Positions 25,096 through 33,755 of a stretch of 64,000 nt of DNA are shown piece after piece. Under the pieces are notes generated by a model. That model did no database searches. It was not told the DNA's origin and was given only the letters and a program-made list of their open reading frames with translations. A program made the position numbers and the translations under genes. Positions within the stretch are counted from its first letter, which is position 1, and every line of letters begins with the position of its first letter. Source of the DNA: Rhodobacter sp. (GTDB taxonomy: Bacteria > Pseudomonadota > Alphaproteobacteria > Rhodobacterales > Rhodobacteraceae); assembly GCA_030065095.1 (NCBI GenBank), contig JASJDP010000006.1, forward strand, positions 80,777 to 144,776, given 5' to 3'.

Positions 25096-27807
25096 ATGAA
25101 CTGGGACAGTCGGACGATGCCGGATGGAGCACATCGAAAGCCCATCGAAGAGCTTCTTTACGAGCTTGACACCTCGCGCAGCGGTCTGACATCCAACGCC
25201 GCCCTCGGCCGTCTGGGCAGCTATGGGCGGAATGCACTCAGTGCCGGCAAGCAGGTGCCCGAATGGGTCAAGTTCCTGCGTCAGTTCAAGAACTTCTTTG
25301 CAATGCTCCTGATGTGCGGCGGTGCCCTTGCGCTGTCGGCAGAGCGGCTCGACCCCGGTCAGGGCAATCTCTACATCGCCATCGCCTTGATCGCCGTCGT
25401 TCTGCTGAACGCCGCATTTACCTATATGCAGGAATTGCAGTCCGAACGCATCATGGACAGCTTCCGCGACATGCTGCCATCGATGGTGATCACCCTGCGC
25501 GATGGCCAGACCCGAGACATTCCGGCCGAAGAACTGGTGCCGGGCGACGTGATCATCCTGCAGGAAGGCGACAAGGTGCCGGCTGACGGGCGGCTGCTGG
25601 ACGCCTCGCTGTTCAAGGTCGACCTTGCCAGCCTGACCGGTGAAAGCGAACCGCAGCTTCTCGATCCGGACAAGTCCCAAGACAATGTGCTGGAAAGCCC
25701 CAACATGGTGTTCTCGGGCACGCTGGTGCAAAGCGGCGAGGCGCGGGTGGTGGTGACCGAAACCGGCATGTCCACCCAGATCGGCGGCATCGTCGAACTG
25801 ACCGAGACGACCGAGAGCGTCGAGACGCCAATTCATCGCGAACTGCGCCACTTCATCAAGATCATCTCGTCGATCGCGATCTTTCTCGGTGTCACGTTCT
25901 TTCTTGTCAGTGTCGCCATCGGCAACGGCGCGATCGCAAGTCTGATTTTTGCCATCGGGATCATCGTCGCCAATGTGCCCGAGGGACTGCTGCCGACGGT
26001 GACGCTGTCGCTGACCATGGCAAGCCGCCGAATGGCGCGGAAGAACGCGCTGATCAAGAACCTGGAATCGGTCGAGACCTTGGGCTCGACCACCGTGATC
26101 TGCACCGACAAGACAGGCACGCTGACGCACAACCGGCTGGGCGTGAATACGGTAACCATGGGATACCGCAGCTATGCCGCAACCGACCGCACGATCCGCG
26201 ACGACCCGGTGCTGCCAGCGATTCTGCAGATCATGGCGATCTGCAACAATGCCTATCTGACCGACGGCGGCTATTCCGGCGATGCCACCGACGGAGCACT
26301 GCTGCTCTTTGCCAACCGGGTCGGCGACCTCGACGCCTTGAGAAACGTGCGCGAGGTGGAGGAAGAGCCGTTCAACTATGCCAAGCGCCGGATGATCACC
26401 GTGGCGGTTCCGGACGGCGCGGCGGAACCCGAGGCGTTCCTGAAAGGTGCGCCGGAGGCCGTGCTGGAGATGTGCGACCGGATCATGCTGGACGGCGACG
26501 TCGTCGAGTTCGACGCCCAGAAACGCGCCCGCGTGATCGACGACTACCGCGACATGGCGGCCCGCGGCGAGCGTGGCCTTGGCTTTGCAAGGCGCCCCTC
26601 GCCGGACGGCGGCATCCCCGAGGACGGCTACATCTTCGTCGGGCTCGTCGGCATGATCGATCCGCCGCGGCCCGAGGTGCCCGAGGCCATGGCGCGCTGC
26701 CGCAGCGCCGGGATCCGGGTGGTCATGATGACCGGCGACTACGGTCTCACGGCGGAAACCATCGCCCGTCAGATCGGGCTGATCACCGGGCGGGGCCGCG
26801 TGGTGACGGGCGAGGAAATGGTTAAGATGTCGGACGAGCGGCTGCAGGAGGTGCTGCGCCAGGAATCCGAGATCGTTTTCGCGCGCATCGCGCCTGCGCA
26901 GAAGCTGCAGGTGGTGCAGGCGCTGCAGGCCGTGGGCGAGACCGTCACCGTGACCGGTGACGGCGTGAACGACGCGCCCGCCCTGAAGAACGCCGATATG
27001 GGCGTGGCGATGGGGCTGATGGGAACCGACGTCGCCAAGGAAGCCAGCGACATGGTTCTGATGGACGACAACTTTGCCACCATCGTCGCCGCGATCGAGG
27101 AAGGCCGCACGATCTTTGACAACATCAAGAAGTTCATCGCCTACATTCTGACCTCGAACATCCCCGAAATCCTGCCCTTCATCGCCTTCGTTCTGCTCGA
27201 CATCCCGCTGCCGCTGACGGTGGTCCTGATCCTGGCGATCGATCTGGGGACCGACATTGTGCCGGCGCTGGGACTGGGGGCCGAACCGCCCGAGACGGAT
27301 GTGATGAAACGCGGACCGCGCAGGCGGAGCGAGCGGCTGCTGACCCGCAACCTGCTGATCATGTCCTACGGGGTGGTGGGCATGCTGCAGGCGGCGGCGG
27401 GGTTCTTTTCCTATTTCGTGATCCTCTATTCCGGGGGCTGGGAATGGGGGCAGGAGCTGGCTTTCGACGATCCGCTCTACCGCACCGCGGTGACCGGGTT
27501 CTTCGCGTCGATCATTATCTGCCAGGTCTCGGACGTGATCATCTGCCGGACGCGGCGGCAGAGCTTGTTCACGGTCGGCGTGTTTTCGAACCGGCTGGTC
27601 TGGCTGGGGGTGGCGACGGAATTGTCGCTGCTGGCGCTGATTTCCTACACGCCGGCGGGGAACGTCTTTTTCGGGACGGCGCCGCTGGAGGTGTGGCATC
27701 TTTGCCTGAGCGTGCCCTTCGCGATCCTGATCCTGGTGGGAGACGAACTCAGGCGGGTCCTGGTACGGCGGGAGAATCGGTTCGTGCTGCGCTGGCTGAC
27801 CTGGTGA
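25096..27807 (+). CDS. P-type ATPase of the Na+/K+-ATPase-like (P2C) group
   Basis: A 903-residue cation pump. The phosphorylation motif CTDKTGTLT has its Asp at residue 338, and the actuator LTGES and hinge TGDGVNDAP motifs are present. Membrane helix 4 contains NVPEGLLPTV (about 295), helix 5 TSNIPEILPF (about 686) and helix 6 IDLGTDIVPALGL (about 716), followed by ETDVMKR. These match eukaryotic Na+/K+- and H+/K+-ATPase alpha subunits more closely than Ca2+ or Mg2+ pumps, and the acidic ion ligands in helices 4-6 are kept. Hence it probably exports Na+ or H+, perhaps with K+ import. No beta subunit gene is visible. The exact start is uncertain; an ATG at 25117 is also possible. Confidence 0.85.
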   Translation: MNWDSRTMPDGAHRKPIEELLYELDTSRSGLTSNAALGRLGSYGRNALSAGKQVPEWVKFLRQFKNFFAMLLMCGGALALSAERLDPGQGNLYIAIALIAVVLLNAAFTYMQELQSERIMDSFRDMLPSMVITLRDGQTRDIPAEELVPGDVIILQEGDKVPADGRLLDASLFKVDLASLTGESEPQLLDPDKSQDNVLESPNMVFSGTLVQSGEARVVVTETGMSTQIGGIVELTETTESVETPIHRELRHFIKIISSIAIFLGVTFFLVSVAIGNGAIASLIFAIGIIVANVPEGLLPTVTLSLTMASRRMARKNALIKNLESVETLGSTTVICTDKTGTLTHNRLGVNTVTMGYRSYAATDRTIRDDPVLPAILQIMAICNNAYLTDGGYSGDATDGALLLFANRVGDLDALRNVREVEEEPFNYAKRRMITVAVPDGAAEPEAFLKGAPEAVLEMCDRIMLDGDVVEFDAQKRARVIDDYRDMAARGERGLGFARRPSPDGGIPEDGYIFVGLVGMIDPPRPEVPEAMARCRSAGIRVVMMTGDYGLTAETIARQIGLITGRGRVVTGEEMVKMSDERLQEVLRQESEIVFARIAPAQKLQVVQALQAVGETVTVTGDGVNDAPALKNADMGVAMGLMGTDVAKEASDMVLMDDNFATIVAAIEEGRTIFDNIKKFIAYILTSNIPEILPFIAFVLLDIPLPLTVVLILAIDLGTDIVPALGLGAEPPETDVMKRGPRRRSERLLTRNLLIMSYGVVGMLQAAAGFFSYFVILYSGGWEWGQELAFDDPLYRTAVTGFFASIIICQVSDVIICRTRRQSLFTVGVFSNRLVWLGVATELSLLALISYTPAGNVFFGTAPLEVWHLCLSVPFAILILVGDELRRVLVRRENRFVLRWLTW

Positions 27808-28239
27808 GAACCCGGTGCCTGGAGCGAAACGTCCCATATGGGGATGCCAGGTTAGCTATCTGAAACCATGTCCGACAGCGATGCCGACTTGCAGAGACGC
27901 CTAACACGCGATGCGTTTTGAGCGAACCACGAGGTCGGTATTTGGCCTGTTGCGGACATTGGCAATCTGCCTCCAGGCGCGGAATCACGGCCGCAGGCCG
28001 CCGCGCCATCGCCGACCCGCCCCGAAGGGGGGGCGATTTTCTGACGCCGCTTATCGACTTGAGTTCGTTCGGACTTTGCTGGGATAGATCGAGTTGTTCA
28101 GAGGTGCAGTTCGCCTCCCCGCGGGTCGGCGATGGTGCGGCTCCTCACTCAGCGGGAAACGTCCGCTCCTTGGACCGAACCGGTCGGGCGACGGTTCCAT
28201 CGAATCCCGTCCCGAACAATCGGCACCAACCCGACCGCG
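27808..28239. other. intergenic region with one possible terminator
   Basis: About 430 bases separate the ATPase stop and the stop of the AEP transaminase-like gene, which converge here. Open frames are short and unconvincing. The only structure I see is the G/C hairpin at 28018-28040. Confidence 0.45.
28018..28040 (+). terminator. possible rho-independent terminator after the P-type ATPase
   Basis: CGCCCC pairs with GGGGCG across a six-base loop and is followed by ATTTT. It is placed 210 bases after the ATPase stop, between convergent genes. The stem is short and the T run brief, so the call is weak. Confidence 0.35.
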
Positions 28240-29232
28240 TCAGGCGTCTACCTGCAACAGGTCGACCAGCCCCCCCTTTGCCGCACGCCCCAGATGCACC
28301 TCGCCCAGATGGCAGGTGATGCTGGCTGCGCGGGTGTCTCGGGGGGCATAGAGCACCGCGTCGGGCGTGGTCGCACGGATGGGCACGTCCAGCGCCGTGC
28401 AAAGCAGGGGCTGCTGCGCCTGCGGATACATCAGGTGATCCGCAAACTTGCGGCAGAAGACGCGTTTGTTGGTGACGACGGCCTCGCGGTAATCGGCGTA
28501 GCGGGCCAGGATCGGTTCCAATGACAGGATCGCGTGGTAGGGACCGGTCGTCTTGCGATCGGCGTAGGTCGACAGCGCCGCGATCATGTCCTCAACCTCG
28601 TTCTGCGGCCCGGTCGAATGGGAAATGAACCCCGCCCCGGTCAACCCGAACAGCCCCTTGCAGGAACTGAAGGCGCAGACATCGGCCGCGCCATGGCCCG
28701 GCTCCAGACCGATCGAGGCGGTGGCGTCCAGCGCCAGCCGCGCGCCGACGCGCTTGGTCAGCGCATCAAGCCCGGCAATCGGCACCAACGTGGCTTCGCT
28801 GGTTTCGGTATAGACGGCAAGGACCCAATCATACGATCCGCCGGCCGCGTCGATGTCCAGCCAGTCCACCACGTCGACGCCGGCGATGAACCCGTCGCGG
28901 CGCATCCGTGTCCTGGCGATGGCGATCAGCCGCTTGGCGTAATAGCCGGAATCGACGATCAGAACCCGCCCGTAAAGGAAATTGGCGATCATCACCTCGA
29001 TGGCCGAGGTGCCGGAGCCTTGCATCGCCACGGTCCGGTCCTGTTCGGCGAGGGTCGATATCATGCCCAGGACGTTGTCGTAGGACGCCAGAAACTCGGC
29101 GTCGCCGCGTCCAAAGCAGGCGCGCAGCGCAGCGACGTTGCCGTAGACAAGGCTGGCCGGACCGGCGGTGAAGATCGGCTTTGCCGCGTTGAAGCCGGCG
29201 ATAACGTCAGGGGTCAGGGTCCGGTCAGTCAA
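28240..29232 (-). CDS. 2-aminoethylphosphonate transaminase-like class V aminotransferase
   Basis: A protein of about 330 residues of the PhnW/AEP transaminase group of class V PLP enzymes. FTAGPASLVYGNV opens the fold, and SSCKGLFGLTGAG carries the PLP lysine. In a biosynthetic setting it aminates phosphonoacetaldehyde to 2-aminoethylphosphonate. It follows ppd and pepM on the same strand. A TTG at 29232 overlaps the ppd stop and gives a family-like N-terminus, so it was preferred; TTG at 29298 is another option. It is somewhat short against typical PhnW (about 360 residues). Confidence 0.78.
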   Translation of the reverse strand: MTDRTLTPDVIAGFNAAKPIFTAGPASLVYGNVAALRACFGRGDAEFLASYDNVLGMISTLAEQDRTVAMQGSGTSAIEVMIANFLYGRVLIVDSGYYAKRLIAIARTRMRRDGFIAGVDVVDWLDIDAAGGSYDWVLAVYTETSEATLVPIAGLDALTKRVGARLALDATASIGLEPGHGAADVCAFSSCKGLFGLTGAGFISHSTGPQNEVEDMIAALSTYADRKTTGPYHAILSLEPILARYADYREAVVTNKRVFCRKFADHLMYPQAQQPLLCTALDVPIRATTPDAVLYAPRDTRAASITCHLGEVHLGRAAKGGLVDLLQVDA

Positions 29233-30373
29233 CGGAGGTTCCGATTGCACGCATGAAGGCGAATTTGGCCTCGGTGGGGTGTTCCTTGGGGCGCCCAAGA
29301 TCAGGCCGCGCGCCGGGGGCGACCATGATCTCGATAAAGCTGGATTTCGGTGTCGCCATCGCCGCCTGGATGGCCGGAGCGATATCGTCGATTTCGGTCA
29401 CGCGCGCGACCGCCGAATAGCCGAAGGCGGCGGCGATGACATCAAGCTGCAGAGCGGACCCGGCGGTGGCCTGACCGCCCACCGAATCGTGGACCTGGTT
29501 GTTGAACACCAGATGGATCAGATTGTCGGCCTTGGCCGACGTCGCCAGACTGCCCGCATGCATATAAAGCGCGCCGTCGCCATCGAAACAGGCGACCTTG
29601 CGGTCCGGCATGCCCGAGGCGAGCCCGGTGGCGATCATGGCCGCGTGCCCCATGCCGCCGACGGTCAGAAAAGCGGGGGTCGTCAGGCTTTTGCGGTAGA
29701 GCAGTTCGTGCAGTTCCCGCGAGATCTTTCCCGTGGTGGCGACGACGGGCGTGTCGCGTCCAAGCACGCTCAGCGCCTCGGCGATGGCGTCCTCGCGCCG
29801 CGGAAACCGGGAGTCCGGCCTTGAGTCTTTCGGCAGCGGATAAAAGCTGTCCTTCCGGAACACCAAGGCGGCGGGTTTCCCGCCGTATTTCGCCGACGAC
29901 AGCATCCAGGACGCAGCCTCTGACGCCACGGCCCGCGAGCTGTCCGGTCCGATGACCTGGTGCGGCACGCCGAGCAGGTCGAGCATGGGCAGCGTGATCT
30001 CTCCCTGAAAGCCATGCTGCGGCTCGTCCTTCACCTGCACACCGTCCCTGAGTTCGCCACGCCAGCCGATGAGCATCAGCATCGGTGTGCCATAGACCTT
30101 GGCGCTGGCCAGCGAGGTCAACGGGTTGACCAGGTTGCCGAGACCCGAGTTCTGCAGGAACACCGCCGCAGGCTTGCCGGAGCCGAGATAGCTGCCCATC
30201 GCCAGTCCCGCAGCGGCGCCTTCGTTCGAGGTGACCCGAAGGGTCAGCCCGTCGCCACCGGCCCGGGCCTCGATCGCAGAGATCAGGTCGCTCAAGACCG
30301 TGTCGGGGACGCCGAAGAACTCATTCAGCCCCAGGGATTGCAGGTCGTCGAGAAAGTCGAGTGCGTCGAGCAT
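29225..30373 (-). CDS. ppd: phosphonopyruvate decarboxylase
   Basis: A 382-residue ThDP enzyme that decarboxylates phosphonopyruvate to phosphonoacetaldehyde, the step that makes phosphonate synthesis irreversible. It shows the Ppd patterns FFGVPDTVLSDL near residue 19, SNEGAAAGLAMG near 49, FLQNSGLGNLVNPL near 72 and IGWRGELRDG near 102. The ThDP/Mg motif GDGALYMHAGSLA lies in the C-terminal part. It is one gene downstream of pepM (37-base gap) and overlaps the AEP transaminase start. Confidence 0.9.
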   Translation of the reverse strand: MLDALDFLDDLQSLGLNEFFGVPDTVLSDLISAIEARAGGDGLTLRVTSNEGAAAGLAMGSYLGSGKPAAVFLQNSGLGNLVNPLTSLASAKVYGTPMLMLIGWRGELRDGVQVKDEPQHGFQGEITLPMLDLLGVPHQVIGPDSSRAVASEAASWMLSSAKYGGKPAALVFRKDSFYPLPKDSRPDSRFPRREDAIAEALSVLGRDTPVVATTGKISRELHELLYRKSLTTPAFLTVGGMGHAAMIATGLASGMPDRKVACFDGDGALYMHAGSLATSAKADNLIHLVFNNQVHDSVGGQATAGSALQLDVIAAAFGYSAVARVTEIDDIAPAIQAAMATPKSSFIEIMVAPGARPDLGRPKEHPTEAKFAFMRAIGTSVD

Positions 30374-30409
30374 GTGGCCTACCGCGATTTGCGTTTCATT
30401 TGAACCGCC

Positions 30410-31732
30410 TCAAATCGTTCCGGGGATCAGCTTCAGAATTTGCGGGATCGTGATGATCTCGTCTTCGATCTCGGCGGTGCGCCCGTGTTCCAGAATCGCC
30501 CGCGCCGTCTGTTCCATCGCCTTGTAGGAAGACCGCAGCATATGGTTGGCGTAGATGATCATCTTGATCCTGTGCGCCTGCAATTCGTGGTCGTGGACCG
30601 TGTAGTAGGACGACGGAACCGCGACGATGGGAACATCCGCGTGAGTTTGCGAAAAGGCGTCCGTGAAGGCGAAGATGTCGGCCGGGTCCTTGTCCTTGGA
30701 ATGGATCATCACCGCCCCCGCCCCGGCGGAGACATAGGCGTCCGCGCGCCTCAGGGCATCGTCGATGCCATTGCCGAGGATCAGGCTTTCGAGCCGTGCG
30801 ATGATCATCATGCCGCGATATTTCTGCCCCTCGATCCCGGCGCGGATCTTTTCCTGAAATTCCGGAATCGAGGCCTGGGTCTGCGGAACGGCGGTGCCGA
30901 GAAGCGAGTTTTTCTTCAAGCCCGTCTTGTCCTCGATGATCGCGGCGGCGATGCCCATGCGCTCCATCGTGCGGACCTTGAGTTCGAAATGCTCGGCCTT
31001 GCCGCCGGTGTCGCCGTCAAACACCAAGGGCTTGGTTGTGACCTCGAAAATCTCGTCGATGTTCTGCAGCCGCCGGGTGACGTCGAGCGCCTCGATATCC
31101 GGCAGGCCCATTTCGGTCGAGTCGGTCAGCGACGAGGACCAGAAACCGTCGAACTGCAGGATGTCGCCGTTTCGCTCGACCTTGGTGTGCTCGCCGATCA
31201 GCGCGGCCAGCGGACTGTGCGCTTCGAGGAAACGGACGATGCGCTTTGACTGCATCATCCGGCGGAACGCCCTTTGCCTGGCAAACGGCGTCGCCAGGGA
31301 GGCGGCCATCTGCGGGGCGATGTGGGTGCCGTCGAATTCGTGGCTGTAGGGCAGCTCGACAAAAGTGCCGCCATAGGTGGCCAGCTGGGCGACGACGCGC
31401 TCGCGCATGCCGGTCAGGGGCCCGTCCCACTTGTCGCCGTGGACAAAGAATTTCGGACGGTGGGTGTCGATGCAGCGGTCGTATTCCCATTCGTCCTGCG
31501 GGATGACCTCGTCGACATATTCCAGCGATTCGAGGATTTCTTTGCGCTGCTCGAAGGACAGAAGCGGGATCGCCTTTTTGTTCTCCAGCGCCCGGTCGGT
31601 CAGCAGACCCACCGTGACGCGGCCGTGTTTCCTGGCCTCTTTAAGGATCTTCAGGTGGCCATTGTGGAGGATCTCCACGGTCATGCTGACGTAGACGTCC
31701 ATCGGGGGTGTGATGTCCAGTTGTTGGGGCAA
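30410..31732 (-). CDS. pepM: phosphoenolpyruvate mutase with N-terminal nucleotidyltransferase domain
   Basis: A 440-residue two-domain protein. Residues about 11-140 form a cytidylyltransferase-like domain with the HxGH nucleotide motif (HNGH, 23-26) and the opening VYVSMTVEIL. From about 160 on is a PEP mutase barrel with the diagnostic EDKTGLKKNSLLG loop near 265, where isocitrate lyase relatives differ. The mutase converts PEP to phosphonopyruvate, the entry to C-P bond biosynthesis. The N-terminal domain may activate a later phosphonate product with CTP, or may be regulatory. The start is probably TTG at 31732; an ATG at 31702 would begin right at the first domain. Confidence 0.9.
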   Translation of the reverse strand: MPQQLDITPPMDVYVSMTVEILHNGHLKILKEARKHGRVTVGLLTDRALENKKAIPLLSFEQRKEILESLEYVDEVIPQDEWEYDRCIDTHRPKFFVHGDKWDGPLTGMRERVVAQLATYGGTFVELPYSHEFDGTHIAPQMAASLATPFARQRAFRRMMQSKRIVRFLEAHSPLAALIGEHTKVERNGDILQFDGFWSSSLTDSTEMGLPDIEALDVTRRLQNIDEIFEVTTKPLVFDGDTGGKAEHFELKVRTMERMGIAAAIIEDKTGLKKNSLLGTAVPQTQASIPEFQEKIRAGIEGQKYRGMMIIARLESLILGNGIDDALRRADAYVSAGAGAVMIHSKDKDPADIFAFTDAFSQTHADVPIVAVPSSYYTVHDHELQAHRIKMIIYANHMLRSSYKAMEQTARAILEHGRTAEIEDEIITIPQILKLIPGTI

Positions 31733-31826
31733 CGCCTACCTATCGGATTTGCAGCCGGGCGCAATGCCCCGTGCCGCGTGACCCTGGTCGCCGCCGTGCA
31801 ATTGTACGTCGGGCCTGGTCGATCCG

Positions 31827-32243
31827 TTAAGACATTGCGCGCCGCAGCAGGTCGCGCAGCGTGCGTTTTTCCTGTTCGGCGATCGGGCCCAGAATCTCGT
31901 CGATCGTTTCGGCCAGAACCTGCCGGAGGGTGGCGACGACCGTATGCCCTCTGTCGGTCAGCGAGATCAGGCTGACGCGGGCGTCCTGCGGCGCCGGTTT
32001 GCGGGTGACCATGCCCTTGGTTTCGAGCGCCTGGACCACGCGGGTCATCTGCGATTTGTCGCGCGCGACCCGCCTGGCGAGTTCGTGCATCTGGGCCGTC
32101 TCCATGTCCGCGAGCGTCAGCAGAACCATGGCGCCTCCGGGTCCGATCCTGTCAGAGTCGAAGTCCGGCGCCTTTGCATGCAGGGCCGCGTGAATCCGGC
32201 GCATGAACCGGTCGAGAAGAAGTGCCAGGTCGGTATCTGCCAT
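31827..32243 (-). CDS. MarR-family transcriptional regulator
   Basis: A 138-residue winged-helix regulator. MarR features are the central HTH (MHELARRVARDKSQMTRVVQ) and the wing EDARVSL-like segment (PAPQDARVSLISLTDRG). The ATG at 32243 has an AAGGGA ribosome site. It is divergent from a small membrane protein gene with a duplicated palindrome between them, and lies 95 bases upstream of pepM on the same strand. It likely represses itself and the divergent gene. A link to pepM is possible but unsupported. Confidence 0.86.
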   Translation of the reverse strand: MADTDLALLLDRFMRRIHAALHAKAPDFDSDRIGPGGAMVLLTLADMETAQMHELARRVARDKSQMTRVVQALETKGMVTRKPAPQDARVSLISLTDRGHTVVATLRQVLAETIDEILGPIAEQEKRTLRDLLRRAMS

Positions 32244-32257
32244 GGATCCCTTTTTAG

Positions 32258-32298
32258 TTGACAAAGTCCACTGTGTGCATATTTGTGGACAAAGTCCA
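32258..32298. promoter_or_regulatory. duplicated palindromic MarR operator
   Basis: TTGACAAAGTCCA at 32258-32270 and TGGACAAAGTCCA at 32286-32298 are two copies of the inverted repeat TGGAC-AAA-GTCCA, with a 28-base period. They occupy the gap between the marR start and the divergent membrane-protein start, covering where both promoters should be. Two near-identical palindromes in such a gap strongly suggest the MarR binding sites. Confidence 0.65.
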
Positions 32299-32325
32299 TT
32301 TATTTGGTCTGCAAAGGAGTCGTAG

Positions 32326-32778
32326 ATGCCTTCCGAAACTCAGACAATCATGCTCAAAGTCGCAGCGGTCCTTTGGGTCGTATGGGGCCTTGTTCATGCA
32401 CTCGCAGGCGCTATCGTGCTGGTTAGCGACGCTACCGGCGGCGTTCAGGCCATTGCGGATGGAGTTCCGTCCGAGACGCTGGCGTTGGATTATCCCGCTG
32501 CGGTCGGCGGCATTCTGAACCAGCATGGCTGGAACCTTGGCTGGTTCGGCATCGCCACGATCGTCGGCGCGGTTTTCATCTGGCGCGGCAACCTCACGGC
32601 GATTTGGGTAACCGGTATGATCGGCGGTCTTGCGGACCTGGGCTATCTGCTGTTCGTGGACTTCCCCGGCTACGTCAATTTTTTCCCGGGCACCGTCATG
32701 ACCTTCGTGTCCGGCAGCGCCATTGTGCTGAGTTTTTGGGTCTGGCTGTCGAACAGGGACCGACAACACGTTGCCTGA
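32326..32778 (+). CDS. small integral membrane protein of unknown function
   Basis: A 150-residue protein with about four hydrophobic helices (VAAVLWVVWGLVHALAGAIV at the N-terminus, then around 75-95, 95-115 and 120-142). A ribosome site AAAGGAG precedes the ATG. I do not recognise a characterised family. It is divergent from and probably repressed by the MarR protein, which is typical of genes for stress, solvent or drug responses. Function open. Confidence 0.75.
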   Translation: MPSETQTIMLKVAAVLWVVWGLVHALAGAIVLVSDATGGVQAIADGVPSETLALDYPAAVGGILNQHGWNLGWFGIATIVGAVFIWRGNLTAIWVTGMIGGLADLGYLLFVDFPGYVNFFPGTVMTFVSGSAIVLSFWVWLSNRDRQHVA

Positions 32779-32799
32779 AACAACGGCGTGCGCCGTACC

Positions 32800-33537
32800 T
32801 CAGGCGTACGTCCGCACGAAATTGCGAAGGATACGTTCAGGCGCATGCACGTTCGCCGCATCGATCGCTGCCTTGATGTCCTCGGCCTCGTCCGGTCGGA
32901 AATAGCCGTGATGTCTGTAGATATCGATGCGGACATGAAACACCGCGGCATCGGCCTCGGGGTGGAATTGCGTGGCGTAGACGTTGCGTTTGTAGCGGAT
33001 CATCTGGAACGGACAGGGGCCGGAACTGACCAGATGCGCACAGCCCGGCGGCAGTGCCTGCACGGCTTCTTTGTGGCCGACGAGGGCATCGAAGACGTCC
33101 GGAAAGCCGGCGAGCAAGGGATCGGCGGCTCCGTCCCCGGTCAGACGGCAGGACGAAACGCCGACATCTTCGCTATAGCGCGCCTTCGACACGTCGCCGC
33201 CCAGGTGATGGCCGAGAATCCCGATGCCATAGCAGCAGCCCATGAACGGGATGTCATTCGCGGTGATCTGCGGCATCAGCGACATCACCGCCGTTTCCAT
33301 CCTGGCATCGAGCGGTGATTTCCTGTCGGGCGGATCGCTGACGCAGCCAGGGCCGCCGCCGACGATGACGCCGGCAAACCGGTCGAGCGAGAGGGTCTCG
33401 GGCAAAGGATCGCGGTCAAGGCAAATGCGGTGAGCTCGGTCGGGACTGAGCCCGGCCTTTTCGAGAATGGCGTGGAATTCGTTGTCCGAGGCATCGGCCT
33501 CTGGCCTGAGCTGCAGAATCAGGAAGGGCTTCATCAT
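32800..33537 (-). CDS. class I glutamine amidotransferase
   Basis: A 245-residue stand-alone amidotransferase of the GuaA-like type. The nucleophile elbow reads PFMGCCYGIGILGHHLGG (Cys near 103), and the catalytic His-Glu pair is in ATQFHPEAD near residue 193. Relatives hydrolyse gamma-glutamyl bonds or transfer ammonia to a partner; many free-standing members are of unknown role, including gamma-glutamyl-polyamine hydrolases. It converges on the small membrane protein with 21 bases between stops. No partner synthetase is adjacent. Confidence 0.82.
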   Translation of the reverse strand: MMKPFLILQLRPEADASDNEFHAILEKAGLSPDRAHRICLDRDPLPETLSLDRFAGVIVGGGPGCVSDPPDRKSPLDARMETAVMSLMPQITANDIPFMGCCYGIGILGHHLGGDVSKARYSEDVGVSSCRLTGDGAADPLLAGFPDVFDALVGHKEAVQALPPGCAHLVSSGPCPFQMIRYKRNVYATQFHPEADAAVFHVRIDIYRHHGYFRPDEAEDIKAAIDAANVHAPERILRNFVRTYA

Positions 33538-33755
33538 GCGGTCCGAGTGACGTTCGGCGCAGATGGGCGCATTTGCCGGGCAAGGTCAATGGCTTGATGA
33601 TAACGGCGTCGCGGCCGGTATGGTTGTCAGGTACGGGCTGTAGCTGACGTTTCCGAGCCGCTCCAGCGCGGAAGCAAGGGGCGCGGACCCGCCGCGCAAT
33701 CGCAGAACTGGCAGTGCCGGCTCCGGACCCAGACCTGGCAAGGTATTGTTCCGCG

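Noticed and set aside
24991-27837. A 948-codon open frame antisense to the P-type ATPase
   Set aside because: It mirrors the high-GC codon pattern of the ATPase, is rich in His, Gln, Arg and Asp as antisense shadows are, and has no domain. The plus-strand ATPase motifs are unambiguous.
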